NCBI GenBank assembly: GCA_018660965.1
Contig: JABJJH010000285.1
Location: forward strand, 1-10,562
DNA length: 10,562 nt
Origin: Rhodospirillaceae bacterium
Lineage (GTDB): Bacteria > Pseudomonadota > Alphaproteobacteria > UBA8366 > GCA-2717185
Direction: 5' to 3'
The translations under genes and the position numbers were made by a program. Below are positions 1 through 9,047 of the stretch, in pieces (the stretch's first letter is position 1; each line of letters begins with the position of its first letter). The notes under the pieces are model-generated. The model searched no databases and was not told the origin of the DNA. It saw only the letters and a list, made by a program, of their open reading frames with translations.

Positions 1-378
1 GATGAAAAACGCGTGACCAATGACCCGATGGAAGCACATTACATCGGCTTCAACATGTGGGTAGAAGCGGTCAAGAAAGCCGGAACTACCGAACCGGCCG
101 CTGTCCAGCAAGCGATTATTGGCGTAGCAGTGCCGAATCTTTCCGGCGGTCTCGCAACGATGATGCCGAACCATCACATCACCAAGCCGGTCCTGATCGG
201 TGAAATCCAGGCCGACGGACAGTTTGAAACCGTGTGGCGCACGCCTGGTCTGGTGGCCGGCGACGCCTGGTCCGATTTTCTACCGGGCTCAAAGGATCTG
301 ATTTCCGATTGGCGCAAGCCTCTCGGCTGCGGCAACTACAACGTCAAGGCCAACAAGTGTGGCGGCCAAGGCTCCTGA
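1..378 (+). CDS. urtA: Urea ABC transporter, substrate-binding protein UrtA (3' part only)
   Basis: This is the C-terminal 125 residues of the periplasmic urea-binding protein. The reading frame is open from base 1 and the start lies outside the window. UrtA captures urea and passes it to the UrtBC permease. The segment carries stretches typical of UrtA: the PNLSGG / MPNHHITKPVLIGEI region (visible residues 46-69), then DGQFETVW, and the Cys-containing tail GCGNYNVKANKCGG (visible residues 109-122), which is diagnostic for the family. The two tail cysteines could form a disulfide in the periplasm (inference). A GTG at base 13 is an internal Val codon, because the homology continues through it. 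The gene ends in TGA, followed by a 98-base gap with a strong hairpin before urtB. The identification rests on motif recognition plus the adjacent urtBCDE genes. Confidence 0.95.
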   Translation, partial: DEKRVTNDPMEAHYIGFNMWVEAVKKAGTTEPAAVQQAIIGVAVPNLSGGLATMMPNHHITKPVLIGEIQADGQFETVWRTPGLVAGDAWSDFLPGSKDLISDWRKPLGCGNYNVKANKCGGQGS

Positions 379-393
379 CACAATAACGACACC

Positions 394-433
394 ATGAACG
401 GGCGGGGTGGCGGCACGCCTCCCGCCCGTTCAT
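394..433 (+). repeat. Strong intergenic stem-loop between urtA and urtB
   Basis: A perfect 13-base inverted repeat pairs ATGAACGGGCGGG (394-406) with CCCGCCCGTTCAT (421-433). Pairing can continue inward: G407-T420 wobble, bulged T408, then GGCG (409-412) with CGCC (416-419) around a 3-base loop. No T-run follows; the next bases are CGCTTAACCTC, so it does not look like a full intrinsic terminator. It begins 16 bases after the urtA stop and ends 43 bases before the urtB start. In binding-protein-dependent transporters such hairpins commonly protect the upstream mRNA from 3' decay or cause partial termination, which raises binding protein over permease. That role is inferred here; the structure is seen directly. 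Confidence 0.85.
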
Positions 434-476
434 CGCTTAACCTCTAACGCGATCCGCCAACGGCGACCGGACCATC

Positions 477-2087
477 ATGCAAACCATCCACAAAATTTTT
501 CTCGGCTTCGTGATCCTGTGGGCAATCTCCACCGGGGCGGCGGCGGAAGAATCGCTTTCGGCCCGCATCGACGCCATGGCCACCGCCGACTTCGCCGCGT
601 TGACCAAACAGATCGATACGTTGGCCGCCACCGGGGACGCGCGGGTCGCGCCTGTCCTCAAGGCGCTGACCGAGGGCCGGTTGTTCTTTCGCAAGAGCGA
701 TAAAAAAGTCGTCTTCGCGGAAAAAATAAAACGCCGCTACCGTCTTAGCGACCCGATTTCCGGCGAAAGCCTGGGCGAAGTAAAGAAGCGCGCCGTTAAG
801 AAAATTCGGGTTAACAACAAACTCCGCCGGACGATCCGCGCCAAGTTGGGTGGCCTGACCTTGCTGTCGCCGGACCCGGTGGTGCGATTGAAGGCCGCGC
901 AATCGGTGTTCAAGTCCGGCGATGCGGCGGCGCTATCGGCGCTGGAGGCGGCCATCGTCAAAGAAACCGATGCGGATATCCGCGCCGTGCTCCGCGAAGC
1001 CCATGCAGCGGCGATCTTGAAGTCCGACCGCAGCGATTCCGAAAAACGCAACGCCTTGAAAACATTGGAAGCGCGTGGCGACCGGGACGCCCTGTCCCTG
1101 GTGACCGCCGCCGCCCGCACCGCAACGGGCGATTTGAAAACCTTCGCCGACGCAACCGTTGTCTCCATTCAGGAAACGCTGGAGCTTTGGGGCGTGGCGC
1201 AAAACATCTGGTACGGATTATCCCTCGGATCGGTTCTGCTGCTCGCCGCCATTGGCCTTGCGATTACGTTTGGCGTCATGGGCGTCATAAATATGGCCCA
1301 TGGCGAGATGGTCATGCTCGGCGCCTATACGACCTACGTCGTCCAGGATGTCATTCGCACCTCGGCGCCGGAATTGTTCGACGCCTCCCTCGCCATCGCC
1401 CTGCCGCTCGCCTTTCTGGTCTCGGGCGGCGTCGGAATCGCCATTGAACGCGGCGTAATCCGGTTTCTGTATGGCCGACCGCTGGAGACGTTGCTGGCGA
1501 CCTGGGGCATTTCCCTGGTCCTGCAACAAACCGTGCGCTCCATTTTCGGTCCCACGAACCAGGAGGTCGGCGCACCAAACTTCATGTCCGGCGCCTTTGA
1601 AATCGGACACCTGACGATCACCTATAACCGCCTTTGGATTATCGTGTTTTCATTTCTGGTGATGGCGGCGCTGATGCTGTTGCTGAAACGCACGCCGCTT
1701 GGCCTGCAAATGCGCGCCGTGACGCAAAACCGGCGGATGGCCGGCGCCATGGGAATCCGGACCAACTGGGTCGACGCCGCCACGTTCGGGTTGGGGTCCG
1801 GCATCGCGGGCATCGCGGGCGTGGCGTTGTCCCAAATCGACAACGTCAGCCCCAACCTTGGACAATCCTACATTATCGACAGCTTCATGGTCGTGGTGTT
1901 TGGCGGGGTCGGAAATTTATGGGGAACGCTGGTCGGGGCGATGACGCTCGGCGTGGCGAACAAGTTTCTTGAACCGTTCGCGGGCGCGGTGCTGGCCAAG
2001 GTCCTCGTGCTCGTCTTCATCATCCTGTTTATCCAGAAACGCCCCCGAGGCCTGTTCGCCCAAAAGGGCCGGGCGGTGGAATCATGA
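477..2087 (+). CDS. urtB: Urea ABC transporter, permease subunit UrtB (long form with periplasmic N-terminal domain)
   Basis: This is one of two inner-membrane permease subunits of the urea importer, 536 aa, related to LivH of branched-chain amino acid transporters. Residues 1-23 look like a signal peptide: a basic start, the hydrophobic stretch IFLGFVILWAI, and an AAA|EE cleavage site. Residues 24 to about 235 are a soluble, mostly helical region. It has a very basic patch (about 72-123, many Lys and Arg) and then Ala-rich HEAT-like helices (about 135-215). The membrane domain starts near 245, with the family motif around GVINMAHGEMVMLGAY (269-284) and the Gly-rich GIAGIAGVAL near 440. The length fits the long proteobacterial UrtB form; short forms lack the N-terminal domain. 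The ATG at 477 is chosen because it supplies the signal peptide, although no clear Shine-Dalgarno precedes it. The stop overlaps the urtC start in ATGA. Confidence 0.95.
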   Translation: MQTIHKIFLGFVILWAISTGAAAEESLSARIDAMATADFAALTKQIDTLAATGDARVAPVLKALTEGRLFFRKSDKKVVFAEKIKRRYRLSDPISGESLGEVKKRAVKKIRVNNKLRRTIRAKLGGLTLLSPDPVVRLKAAQSVFKSGDAAALSALEAAIVKETDADIRAVLREAHAAAILKSDRSDSEKRNALKTLEARGDRDALSLVTAAARTATGDLKTFADATVVSIQETLELWGVAQNIWYGLSLGSVLLLAAIGLAITFGVMGVINMAHGEMVMLGAYTTYVVQDVIRTSAPELFDASLAIALPLAFLVSGGVGIAIERGVIRFLYGRPLETLLATWGISLVLQQTVRSIFGPTNQEVGAPNFMSGAFEIGHLTITYNRLWIIVFSFLVMAALMLLLKRTPLGLQMRAVTQNRRMAGAMGIRTNWVDAATFGLGSGIAGIAGVALSQIDNVSPNLGQSYIIDSFMVVVFGGVGNLWGTLVGAMTLGVANKFLEPFAGAVLAKVLVLVFIILFIQKRPRGLFAQKGRAVES

Positions 2088-3223
2088 TCCTTCGTCTTCT
2101 CAAAAACGGCGTGGATCGGAAGTCCTGGATTTTCCTGTCCATCCTGTTCGCTGTCACCCTGACGGTGGCGATCCTGAATTTGGGTCCCGCGCCGGGTTCA
2201 ACGTTTCACTTATCCACCTTCGTCGTGTCGGTACTGGGAAAATATCTGACCTACGCCCTGCTAGCGTTGTCGGTGGACCTCGTTTGGGGGTATTGCGGCG
2301 TTCTGTCGCTGGGTCACGGCGCCTTTTTCACGCTTGGCGGATACGCCATGGGTATGCATTTGATGCGCGAAATTGGTCCGCGCGGCGTTTACGGACACCC
2401 ATTCCTGCCGGACTTCATGGTGTTCCTGAACTGGGAGGAACTGCCCTGGTTCTGGCAGGGTTTCGATATGTTCTGGTTCGCGGCGTTGATGGTCGTCGCG
2501 GTGCCCGGCGTCCTGGCGTTTATTTTTGGCTGGTTCGCGTTTCGCAGCCGGGTCACGGGCGTCTATTTATCGATCATCACCCAGGCGTTGACCTTCGCCT
2601 TGATGCTGGCGTTTTTCCGCAACGACATGGGCTTTGGCGGCAACAACGGACTCACCGACTTCAAGGACATCCTCGGCTTCAACCTGCAATCGGACACCAC
2701 TCGCGTCGCCCTGCTGATTGCGTCCGCCGTCGCGCTGGCGACCGGTTTCATCATCGCAAGGGCAATTGTCGCGTCAAAATTTGGCAAGGTTCTTATCGCC
2801 GTCCGCGACGCCGAAAGCCGCACGCGGTTTCTGGGCTATCGGGCCGAAAATTATAAGCTCTTCGTGTGGACGCTGTCGGCGTGCATGGCCGGGGTCGCGG
2901 GCGCGCTTTACGTTCCGCAGGTCGGCATCATCAATCCCAGCGAATTCGCGCCCGCCAACTCCATCGAGGTCGTCATCTATGTCGCGCTGGGGGGACGGGG
3001 CACGCTGGTTGGCGCGGCGGTTGGCGCAATCCTGGTGAATTTCGCCAAGACCATCTTCACCGGCGCATATCCGGAATTCTGGCTGTTCTTCCTCGGCGGG
3101 TTGTTCGTGGTGTCGACCGTCTTCATGCCCAAGGGCGTCATCGGCGTGTGGAGCGACGTTCGCGACAAATGGCGCGCCCGCCGCGCGCGAACAGCGGTCA
3201 CCGTTCCCCAGGAAGGAGATTGA
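2084..3223 (+). CDS. urtC: Urea ABC transporter, permease subunit UrtC
   Basis: This is the second inner-membrane permease subunit, 379 aa, LivM-like. It pairs with UrtB to form the urea channel. Multiple hydrophobic segments span the protein, starting with about residues 15-33 and 46-68. The family motif is centred on WGYCGVLSLGHGAFFTLGGY (68-87). Later regions typical of UrtC/LivM include FGGNNGLTDF (about 185-194), the cytoplasmic loop AVRDAESRTRFLGYRAENYK that contacts the ATPases, and ALGGRGTLVGAAVGA near the C-terminus. The C-terminal tail is basic (DKWRARRARTA), as expected for a cytoplasmic end. The ATG overlaps the urtB stop by 4 bases, suggesting translational coupling. The length is normal for the family and no defect is visible. 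Confidence 0.96.
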   Translation: MILRLLKNGVDRKSWIFLSILFAVTLTVAILNLGPAPGSTFHLSTFVVSVLGKYLTYALLALSVDLVWGYCGVLSLGHGAFFTLGGYAMGMHLMREIGPRGVYGHPFLPDFMVFLNWEELPWFWQGFDMFWFAALMVVAVPGVLAFIFGWFAFRSRVTGVYLSIITQALTFALMLAFFRNDMGFGGNNGLTDFKDILGFNLQSDTTRVALLIASAVALATGFIIARAIVASKFGKVLIAVRDAESRTRFLGYRAENYKLFVWTLSACMAGVAGALYVPQVGIINPSEFAPANSIEVVIYVALGGRGTLVGAAVGAILVNFAKTIFTGAYPEFWLFFLGGLFVVSTVFMPKGVIGVWSDVRDKWRARRARTAVTVPQEGD

Positions 3224-3227
3224 CGTC

Positions 3228-3974
3228 ATGGACAGCAAATCCGCCATTCTCTACCTGGAAAACATCAATGTCAGTTTCGACGGATTCAAGGCGCTGAACG
3301 ATTTGTCGTTACTGGTCAGACCCGGCGAAATGCGTGCGATCATTGGCCCCAATGGCGCGGGCAAGACCACCATGATGGACGTCGTCACCGGCAAGACCCG
3401 ACCCGATTCCGGTCGTGTCCTGTTCAACGACATTCACAACCTCGCCCGGATGGACGAAACCGATATCGCCACCTTGGGCATCGGTCGAAAATTTCAGAAA
3501 CCTACGGTGTTCGAAAACCACACGGTCAATGACAATCTACTGTTGGCGTTAAGCGCCGGACGCAGCGTTTGGGATACGCTGTTCGCCGTGACCGGCGCGC
3601 ACGAGGCCGAACGAATCGACGAAATTCTCCAGACAACGCGCCTGACCAAAGTCCAACACGATGCCGCCGCCAATCTGTCGCACGGCCAGAAACAATGGTT
3701 GGAAATCGGCATGCTGTTGGCGCAAGACCCCAAATTGTTGCTGGTCGATGAACCCGTGGCCGGCATGACCGACTCGGAAACCGTCGAAACCGCGCGGCTG
3801 TTGAAGGAAATCGCCCGCCAGCATTCGGTGGTCGTCGTCGAACACGACATGGACTTCGTTCGCGCGCTCGATGTCGAGGTCACCGTGCTGCATGAAGGAA
3901 CCGCCATCGCCGAGGGCTCCATCGACCATGTCAGCGAAAACGAACGAGTCATCGAAGTTTATCTGGGGAGATAG
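3228..3974 (+). CDS. urtD: Urea ABC transporter, ATP-binding protein UrtD
   Basis: This is a cytoplasmic ATPase of the urea importer, LivG-like, 248 aa. All nucleotide-binding elements are visible: Walker A GPNGAGKTT (40-48), Q-loop around Q90 (GRKFQKPTVFENHTV), signature LSHGQ (150-154), Walker B KLLLVDEP (169-176), and the switch histidine H206 in VVVVEHDMDF. The LSHGQKQWLEIGM variant and the GIGRKFQKPTVFE stretch are typical of UrtD rather than a generic LivG. The ATG at 3228 lies 4 bases after the urtC stop and follows a strong Shine-Dalgarno GGAAGGAG (3211-3218). It probably forms a heterodimer with UrtE, whose gene follows after 3 bases. Confidence 0.97.
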   Translation: MDSKSAILYLENINVSFDGFKALNDLSLLVRPGEMRAIIGPNGAGKTTMMDVVTGKTRPDSGRVLFNDIHNLARMDETDIATLGIGRKFQKPTVFENHTVNDNLLLALSAGRSVWDTLFAVTGAHEAERIDEILQTTRLTKVQHDAAANLSHGQKQWLEIGMLLAQDPKLLLVDEPVAGMTDSETVETARLLKEIARQHSVVVVEHDMDFVRALDVEVTVLHEGTAIAEGSIDHVSENERVIEVYLGR

Positions 3975-3977
3975 AGC

Positions 3978-4673
3978 GTGCTGGCGATCCGAAACATCGA
4001 TCTGTTCTATGGCGCCGCCCAGGCGCTTCGGGCGGTCAACCTGGACGCCGAAATCGGCAAGGTCACCTGCGTGCTTGGCCGCAACGGCGTCGGCAAAACC
4101 AGCTTGTTGCGCGCCATCATCGGCGAACACCCTGTTGCGCGCGGCGACATCCGCTGGGAAGACCACGACATCACGCACTTGCCATCCTACGAACGGGCGC
4201 GCCATGGAATCGCTTATGTCCCGCAGGGGCGCGAAATATTCCCCTTGTTGAGCGTGAAGGAAAACCTGGAAACCGGGTTCGCGGGATTGGCGCGACGGGA
4301 CCGCAACGTTCCCGATGAAATTTTCGAATTATTCCCCGTTCTGGCCGACATGTTGAAGCGCCGGGGCGGCGATTTGTCCGGCGGGCAGCAACAACAACTC
4401 GCCATTGGCCGGGCGCTCGTCACGCGGCCCCGCCTTTTGGTGTTGGACGAACCGACAGAAGGCATCCAACCCTCAATCATCAAGGATATCGGGCGGGCGA
4501 TTTCCTACTTGCGGGACAAAGGCGGAATGGCCATCCTTTTGGTCGAGCAGTATTTCGATTTCGCCCATGAACTGGCCGACGCAATCGCCGTCATGGATCG
4601 CGGTGAAATCGTCGCCGCCGGAAACAAAAATGATTTGGACGCGGACGATGTTCGACGGCGCCTTACGGTCTGA
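3978..4673 (+). CDS. urtE: Urea ABC transporter, ATP-binding protein UrtE
   Basis: This is the second cytoplasmic ATPase, LivF-like, 231 aa. Motifs: Walker A GRNGVGKTS (34-42), Q-loop YVPQGREIFPLLSV (80-93), signature LSGGQ (133-137), and Walker B RLLVLDEP (152-159) followed by TEGIQPS. At the switch position the sequence is LLVEQYFDFA, with Gln where UrtD has His; this is normal in the LivF/UrtE group and not a defect. The start is GTG at 3978, 3 bases after the urtD stop. It is supported by GGGGAG (3965-3970) and by MLAIRNIDLFYG, which matches the expected N-terminus. The last 26 bases overlap the start of ureD, joining the transporter and urease halves of the locus. Confidence 0.97.
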   Translation: MLAIRNIDLFYGAAQALRAVNLDAEIGKVTCVLGRNGVGKTSLLRAIIGEHPVARGDIRWEDHDITHLPSYERARHGIAYVPQGREIFPLLSVKENLETGFAGLARRDRNVPDEIFELFPVLADMLKRRGGDLSGGQQQQLAIGRALVTRPRLLVLDEPTEGIQPSIIKDIGRAISYLRDKGGMAILLVEQYFDFAHELADAIAVMDRGEIVAAGNKNDLDADDVRRRLTV

Positions 4674-5517
4674 ACCGGCTGGTCCTGCTGATCCCGCCCC
4701 CTCATCCGATGGATTGCAGCGGGCGCGGGGGCGGGCCCGGTTGAGCGTCACGCGCAAGGACGGCGCGACGCGCTTGCGCGAACTATATCAGGACGGCTGC
4801 GCCAAACTACGCTGCCCCAAAACGCATGAAACCGCCTCGCTGGAAGCCGTGCTGTTGAACACGGCGGGCGGGTTGACGGGCGGCGACAGAATCGAAACCG
4901 ATATTCGCGCCGACCCCGGCAGCGCCGTCACAATCGCCACTCAGACTTGCGAACGCATTTACCGATCACTCACCGGCGACGCCTTGGTGAAAACCCGGGT
5001 GTCGATAGCGGACTCAGCCAATGTGGAATGGCTGCCGCAGGAAACCATTCTGTTCGACGGGGGCCGGGTTCGGCGGCGCCTGCACGTTGAAATGGCGGCG
5101 AACGCCCGGCTTCTGGCGGTGGAGCCCGTGGTCTTCGGGCGCGTCGCGTCCGGCGAGACGCTGGGGCATGGCCTGTTTCGGGATTCGTGGCGCATCCGTC
5201 GCGACGGTGAGCTTATATTCGCGGATGACACCCGCCTCGACGGTGAGATCGGCGCCATCATCAGCCGTCCCGGCCTGTTGGGCGGCGCCAAGGCGATGGC
5301 GACGGTTCTGCTGGCGGAACCCGACGCGGACCGCTTTATCGACCCGGCGCGAAGCTTACTCGACGCCTTTCCCATAACCGGCGGCGTTAGTTTTGTGAAC
5401 GGCGCCCTGCTATCCCGCCTCGCCGCCGCCAATTCCATGCAATTGCGCGCCGGCCTGATTCCCCTGCTAACCCTGTTGCGCGACGGTCGGGGACTGCCGC
5501 GCGCCTGGCAACTATAA
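4648..5517 (+). CDS. ureD: Urease accessory protein UreD
   Basis: UreD (UreH in some species) binds apo-urease and, with UreF and UreG, allows nickel insertion at the active site; it acts in the cytoplasm. With the ATG at 4648 the protein has 289 aa, normal for the family. Conserved stretches: VLLNTAGGLTGGDRI (68-82), ATQTCERIYRS (97-107), VEWLPQETILFDGGR (126-140), FRDSWRIRRDGELIFADDTR (177-196), and the C-terminal LLRDGRGLPRAWQL. The frame is open further upstream inside urtE, but 4648 gives the expected length and only a 26-base overlap. The first about 25 residues are Pro/Ala-rich and unlike the core, so a later start such as TTG near 4741 cannot be excluded. No strong Shine-Dalgarno is seen, which fits coupling to urtE translation. 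Confidence 0.93.
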   Translation: MFDGALRSEPAGPADPAPSSDGLQRARGRARLSVTRKDGATRLRELYQDGCAKLRCPKTHETASLEAVLLNTAGGLTGGDRIETDIRADPGSAVTIATQTCERIYRSLTGDALVKTRVSIADSANVEWLPQETILFDGGRVRRRLHVEMAANARLLAVEPVVFGRVASGETLGHGLFRDSWRIRRDGELIFADDTRLDGEIGAIISRPGLLGGAKAMATVLLAEPDADRFIDPARSLLDAFPITGGVSFVNGALLSRLAAANSMQLRAGLIPLLTLLRDGRGLPRAWQL

Positions 5518-5527
5518 GAGGACCGCC

Positions 5528-5857
5528 ATGCATCTGACGCCGAGAGAAAAAGACAAACTGTTGATCGCCATGGCCGCGACGGTCGCGCGGCGTCGATTGG
5601 AACGCGGCGTGAAGTTGAATCACCCCGAAGCCATCGCCCTGATTTCAGATTTTGTCGTTGAAGGCGCCCGCGACGGCCGACGGGTCGCTGACCTTATGGA
5701 AGCAGGCGCGCATGTGATTTCTCGCGATCAGGTCATGGAAGGCATTCCCGAAATGATCCACGACGTCCAGGTCGAGGCCACGTTTCCCGACGGGGTCAAG
5801 CTGGTCACCGTGCATGAACCGATCAGGTCAAAGGAGAGCCCCGATGATCCCAGGTGA
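5528..5857 (+). CDS. ureA: Urease gamma subunit UreA
   Basis: This is the small structural subunit of urease, part of the (UreABC)3 enzyme that hydrolyses urea. It has 109 aa. The sequence is canonical: MHLTPREKDKLLIAMAATVA (1-20), RRRLERGVKLNHPEAIALIS (21-40), and EMIHDVQVEATFPDGVKLVT (75-94) followed by VHEPI. The usual gamma subunit ends at about residue 100, around HEPIR. Here the frame runs 9 residues further (SKESPDDPR) and overlaps ureB by 14 bases. The ATG at 5528 is preceded by AAGAGGA (5516-5522) and lies 10 bases after the ureD stop. Confidence 0.97.
   Translation: MHLTPREKDKLLIAMAATVARRRLERGVKLNHPEAIALISDFVVEGARDGRRVADLMEAGAHVISRDQVMEGIPEMIHDVQVEATFPDGVKLVTVHEPIRSKESPDDPR
5831..5836 (+). 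promoter_or_regulatory. Ribosome binding site of ureB
   Basis: AAGGAG lies inside the 3' end of ureA, 7 bases before the ATG at 5844. It decides the ureB start: an in-frame ATG 30 bases upstream (5814) lacks such a site and would add ten residues that do not belong to the conserved MIPGEI N-terminus. Confidence 0.8.
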
Positions 5858-6161
5858 AATTATCGCCGCCGACGGCGAGATCGAACTTAACGCCGGTCAA
5901 CCGACCGTCACCATCACCGTCGCGAACACCGGCGACAGGCCCATACAGGTAGGCAGTCATTATCATTTTTTCGAAGCCAACACCGCGTTGACGTTTGACC
6001 GGGAACAGTCGCGCGGCATGCGTCTCGACATTGCGGCGGGAACGGCGGTGCGGTTCGAACCGGGACAAATGCGCGACGTAACGCTGGTCGCCTATGGCGG
6101 CGACAAGGCCGTTTACGGGTTCAATCAGAAAGTCATGGGTTCATTGGACGGGGGAGCTTAA
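5844..6161 (+). CDS. ureB: Urease beta subunit UreB
   Basis: This is the second small structural subunit of urease, 105 aa, normal length for a separate beta subunit. Conserved features: the N-terminus MIPGEI, TITVANTGDRPIQVGSHYHF (23-42) followed by FEAN, the RGMRLDIAAGTAVRFEPGQ stretch (57-75), and VYGFNQKVMG near the end. Its start overlaps ureA in a different frame, so gamma and beta are separate chains here, unlike the fused UreA of Helicobacter. The stop TAA lies 3 bases before ureC. Confidence 0.97.
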   Translation: MIPGEIIAADGEIELNAGQPTVTITVANTGDRPIQVGSHYHFFEANTALTFDREQSRGMRLDIAAGTAVRFEPGQMRDVTLVAYGGDKAVYGFNQKVMGSLDGGA

Positions 6162-6164
6162 CCG

Positions 6165-7877
<1,713 letters not shown>

Positions 7878-7888
7878 GGAGTTTGTGA

Positions 7889-8374
7889 ATGCTTCGCGCG
7901 CATGACATCCAAACCGCCGGCAATTGGACCGGTCCCGCCGCCGACACAGTCGTGCTGGATTTCAATGACCGGCATCGGCGCCGCCTCGCCATGACCGGCG
8001 TCAACGGCATGGCGTTTCTGCTCGACTTGCCCGCAACCGCCGCCTTGAAGGACGGCGACGGACTAATGCTTGAAGACGGTCGCGTCGTCGCCGTTCAGGC
8101 GGCGAGCGAAACCCTGATGGAAATCACCTGTCGCGACGCCGCTCATCTGGTGCAAATCGCCTGGCATCTTGGCAATCGACACTTGCCGACGGAACTGTTC
8201 AGGGACCGCCTGCGCATCCGTCAAGACCATGTCATTCGCGATATGCTGGTGCAATTGGGCGCCACGGTCACTGACATTCAGGCGCCGTTCAATCCCGAAG
8301 GCGGCGCCTATGGTCACGGACGCACCCATGGACATGACCATGAACATAGCCACCACGGACATTCGCATGGATGA
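7889..8374 (+). CDS. ureE: Urease accessory protein UreE (nickel metallochaperone, His-rich tail)
   Basis: UreE is a cytoplasmic dimer that carries nickel to the UreDFG-urease complex. It has 161 aa. The C-terminal domain shows AWHLGNRHLPTE (91-102), in which H98 corresponds to the interfacial nickel ligand (H96 in Klebsiella), followed by DHVIRDML (113-120). The last 19 residues form a nickel-binding tail with nine histidines (143, 147, 149, 151, 153, 155, 156, 158, 160) interspersed with Gly, Asp, Glu and Ser. Such tails occur in only some UreE proteins and serve to bind several extra Ni ions. The ATG at 7889 is preceded by GAGGAG (7876-7881). The gene overlaps ureF by 8 bases with the chosen ureF start. 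Confidence 0.95.
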   Translation: MLRAHDIQTAGNWTGPAADTVVLDFNDRHRRRLAMTGVNGMAFLLDLPATAALKDGDGLMLEDGRVVAVQAASETLMEITCRDAAHLVQIAWHLGNRHLPTELFRDRLRIRQDHVIRDMLVQLGATVTDIQAPFNPEGGAYGHGRTHGHDHEHSHHGHSHG

Positions 8375-9047
8375 CGCCGCGCTATACCGGCTGATGACGT
8401 GGCTGTCCCCGGGGTTTCCCGTCGGCGCCTACGCCTACAGCCACGGGATTGAATGGGCGGTCGAGGACGGCGCCGTGCGGGACCGTGATACCCTGGGATC
8501 ATGGCTGGAGGATATTCTCCACCATGGCGGCGGACGATCCGACGCGATCCTGTTTCAACACGCCTGGACCGCCGCGCGCGCGGGCGACAACGACCGCTTG
8601 GGCGACATAAACGACCTCGCCGTCGCTTTGGCGCCAAGCCGGGAACGCCGGGTGGAAACCGTGAGTCAGGGCCGCGCATTTTTGATCGCCATCGCGCCAA
8701 CCTGGCCCTGGGACGGCGCCATCGACATCGCCGCGCATGACGGAACCGACGTGACCTATCCCATCGCCGTCGCCATGGCGGCGGCGGGACATGGCGTGCC
8801 CGTGCGCCCCGCGCTGCACGCCTATCTGCACGCCTTCGCCGCCAATCTTATTTCCGCCGGGGTGCGCCTGATCCCGCTTGGTCAGACCGAGGGTCAGCAA
8901 TTGCTGGCGCGTCTGGAATCAACGGTTCACGCGCTGGCGAACGAGGCCTTGGCCGCCGATTTGGACGATCTTGGCGGCGCCGCGTTTCTCGCCGACATCG
9001 CATCCATGCGCCATGAAACCCAATATACGAGGTTATTCCGATCATGA
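8367..9047 (+). CDS. ureF: Urease accessory protein UreF
   Basis: UreF bridges UreD and UreG on apo-urease and is thought to gate or proofread GTP-dependent nickel insertion. From the ATG at 8367 it has 226 aa, normal for the family and all-helical in character. Diagnostic stretches: LYRLMTWLSPGFPVGAYAYS (6-25) followed by HGIEW, a central ETVSQGRAFL, LIPLGQTEGQ, and the conserved tail ASMRHETQYTRLFRS. In-frame ATGs also occur at 8328, 8334 and 8340 inside the His-rich codons of ureE. Position 8367 is preferred because MDDAALYRLM matches the usual N-terminus, but no start has a convincing Shine-Dalgarno. The stop overlaps the ureG ATG by 4 bases. Confidence 0.93.
   Translation: MDDAALYRLMTWLSPGFPVGAYAYSHGIEWAVEDGAVRDRDTLGSWLEDILHHGGGRSDAILFQHAWTAARAGDNDRLGDINDLAVALAPSRERRVETVSQGRAFLIAIAPTWPWDGAIDIAAHDGTDVTYPIAVAMAAAGHGVPVRPALHAYLHAFAANLISAGVRLIPLGQTEGQQLLARLESTVHALANEALAADLDDLGGAAFLADIASMRHETQYTRLFRS

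Noticed and set aside
1801..1818. Tandem copy of GCATCGCGG in urtB
   Set aside because: It encodes the Gly-Ile-Ala repeat of a conserved membrane motif; two 9-base copies are explained by the protein sequence.
4511..4575. Gln instead of His at the switch position of UrtE as a possible loss of activity
   Set aside because: VEQ is the usual sequence in the LivF/UrtE group; UrtD supplies a normal histidine.
4405..4647. Upstream extension of the ureD frame into urtE
   Set aside because: The extra 81 codons lie over conserved urtE sequence (Walker B and downstream) and resemble no UreD N-terminus; the protein from 4648 already has the normal length.
5814..5843. An earlier in-frame ATG for ureB
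   Set aside because: The strong AAGGAG at 5831-5836 is correctly placed for 5844, and MIPGEI is the conserved UreB start.
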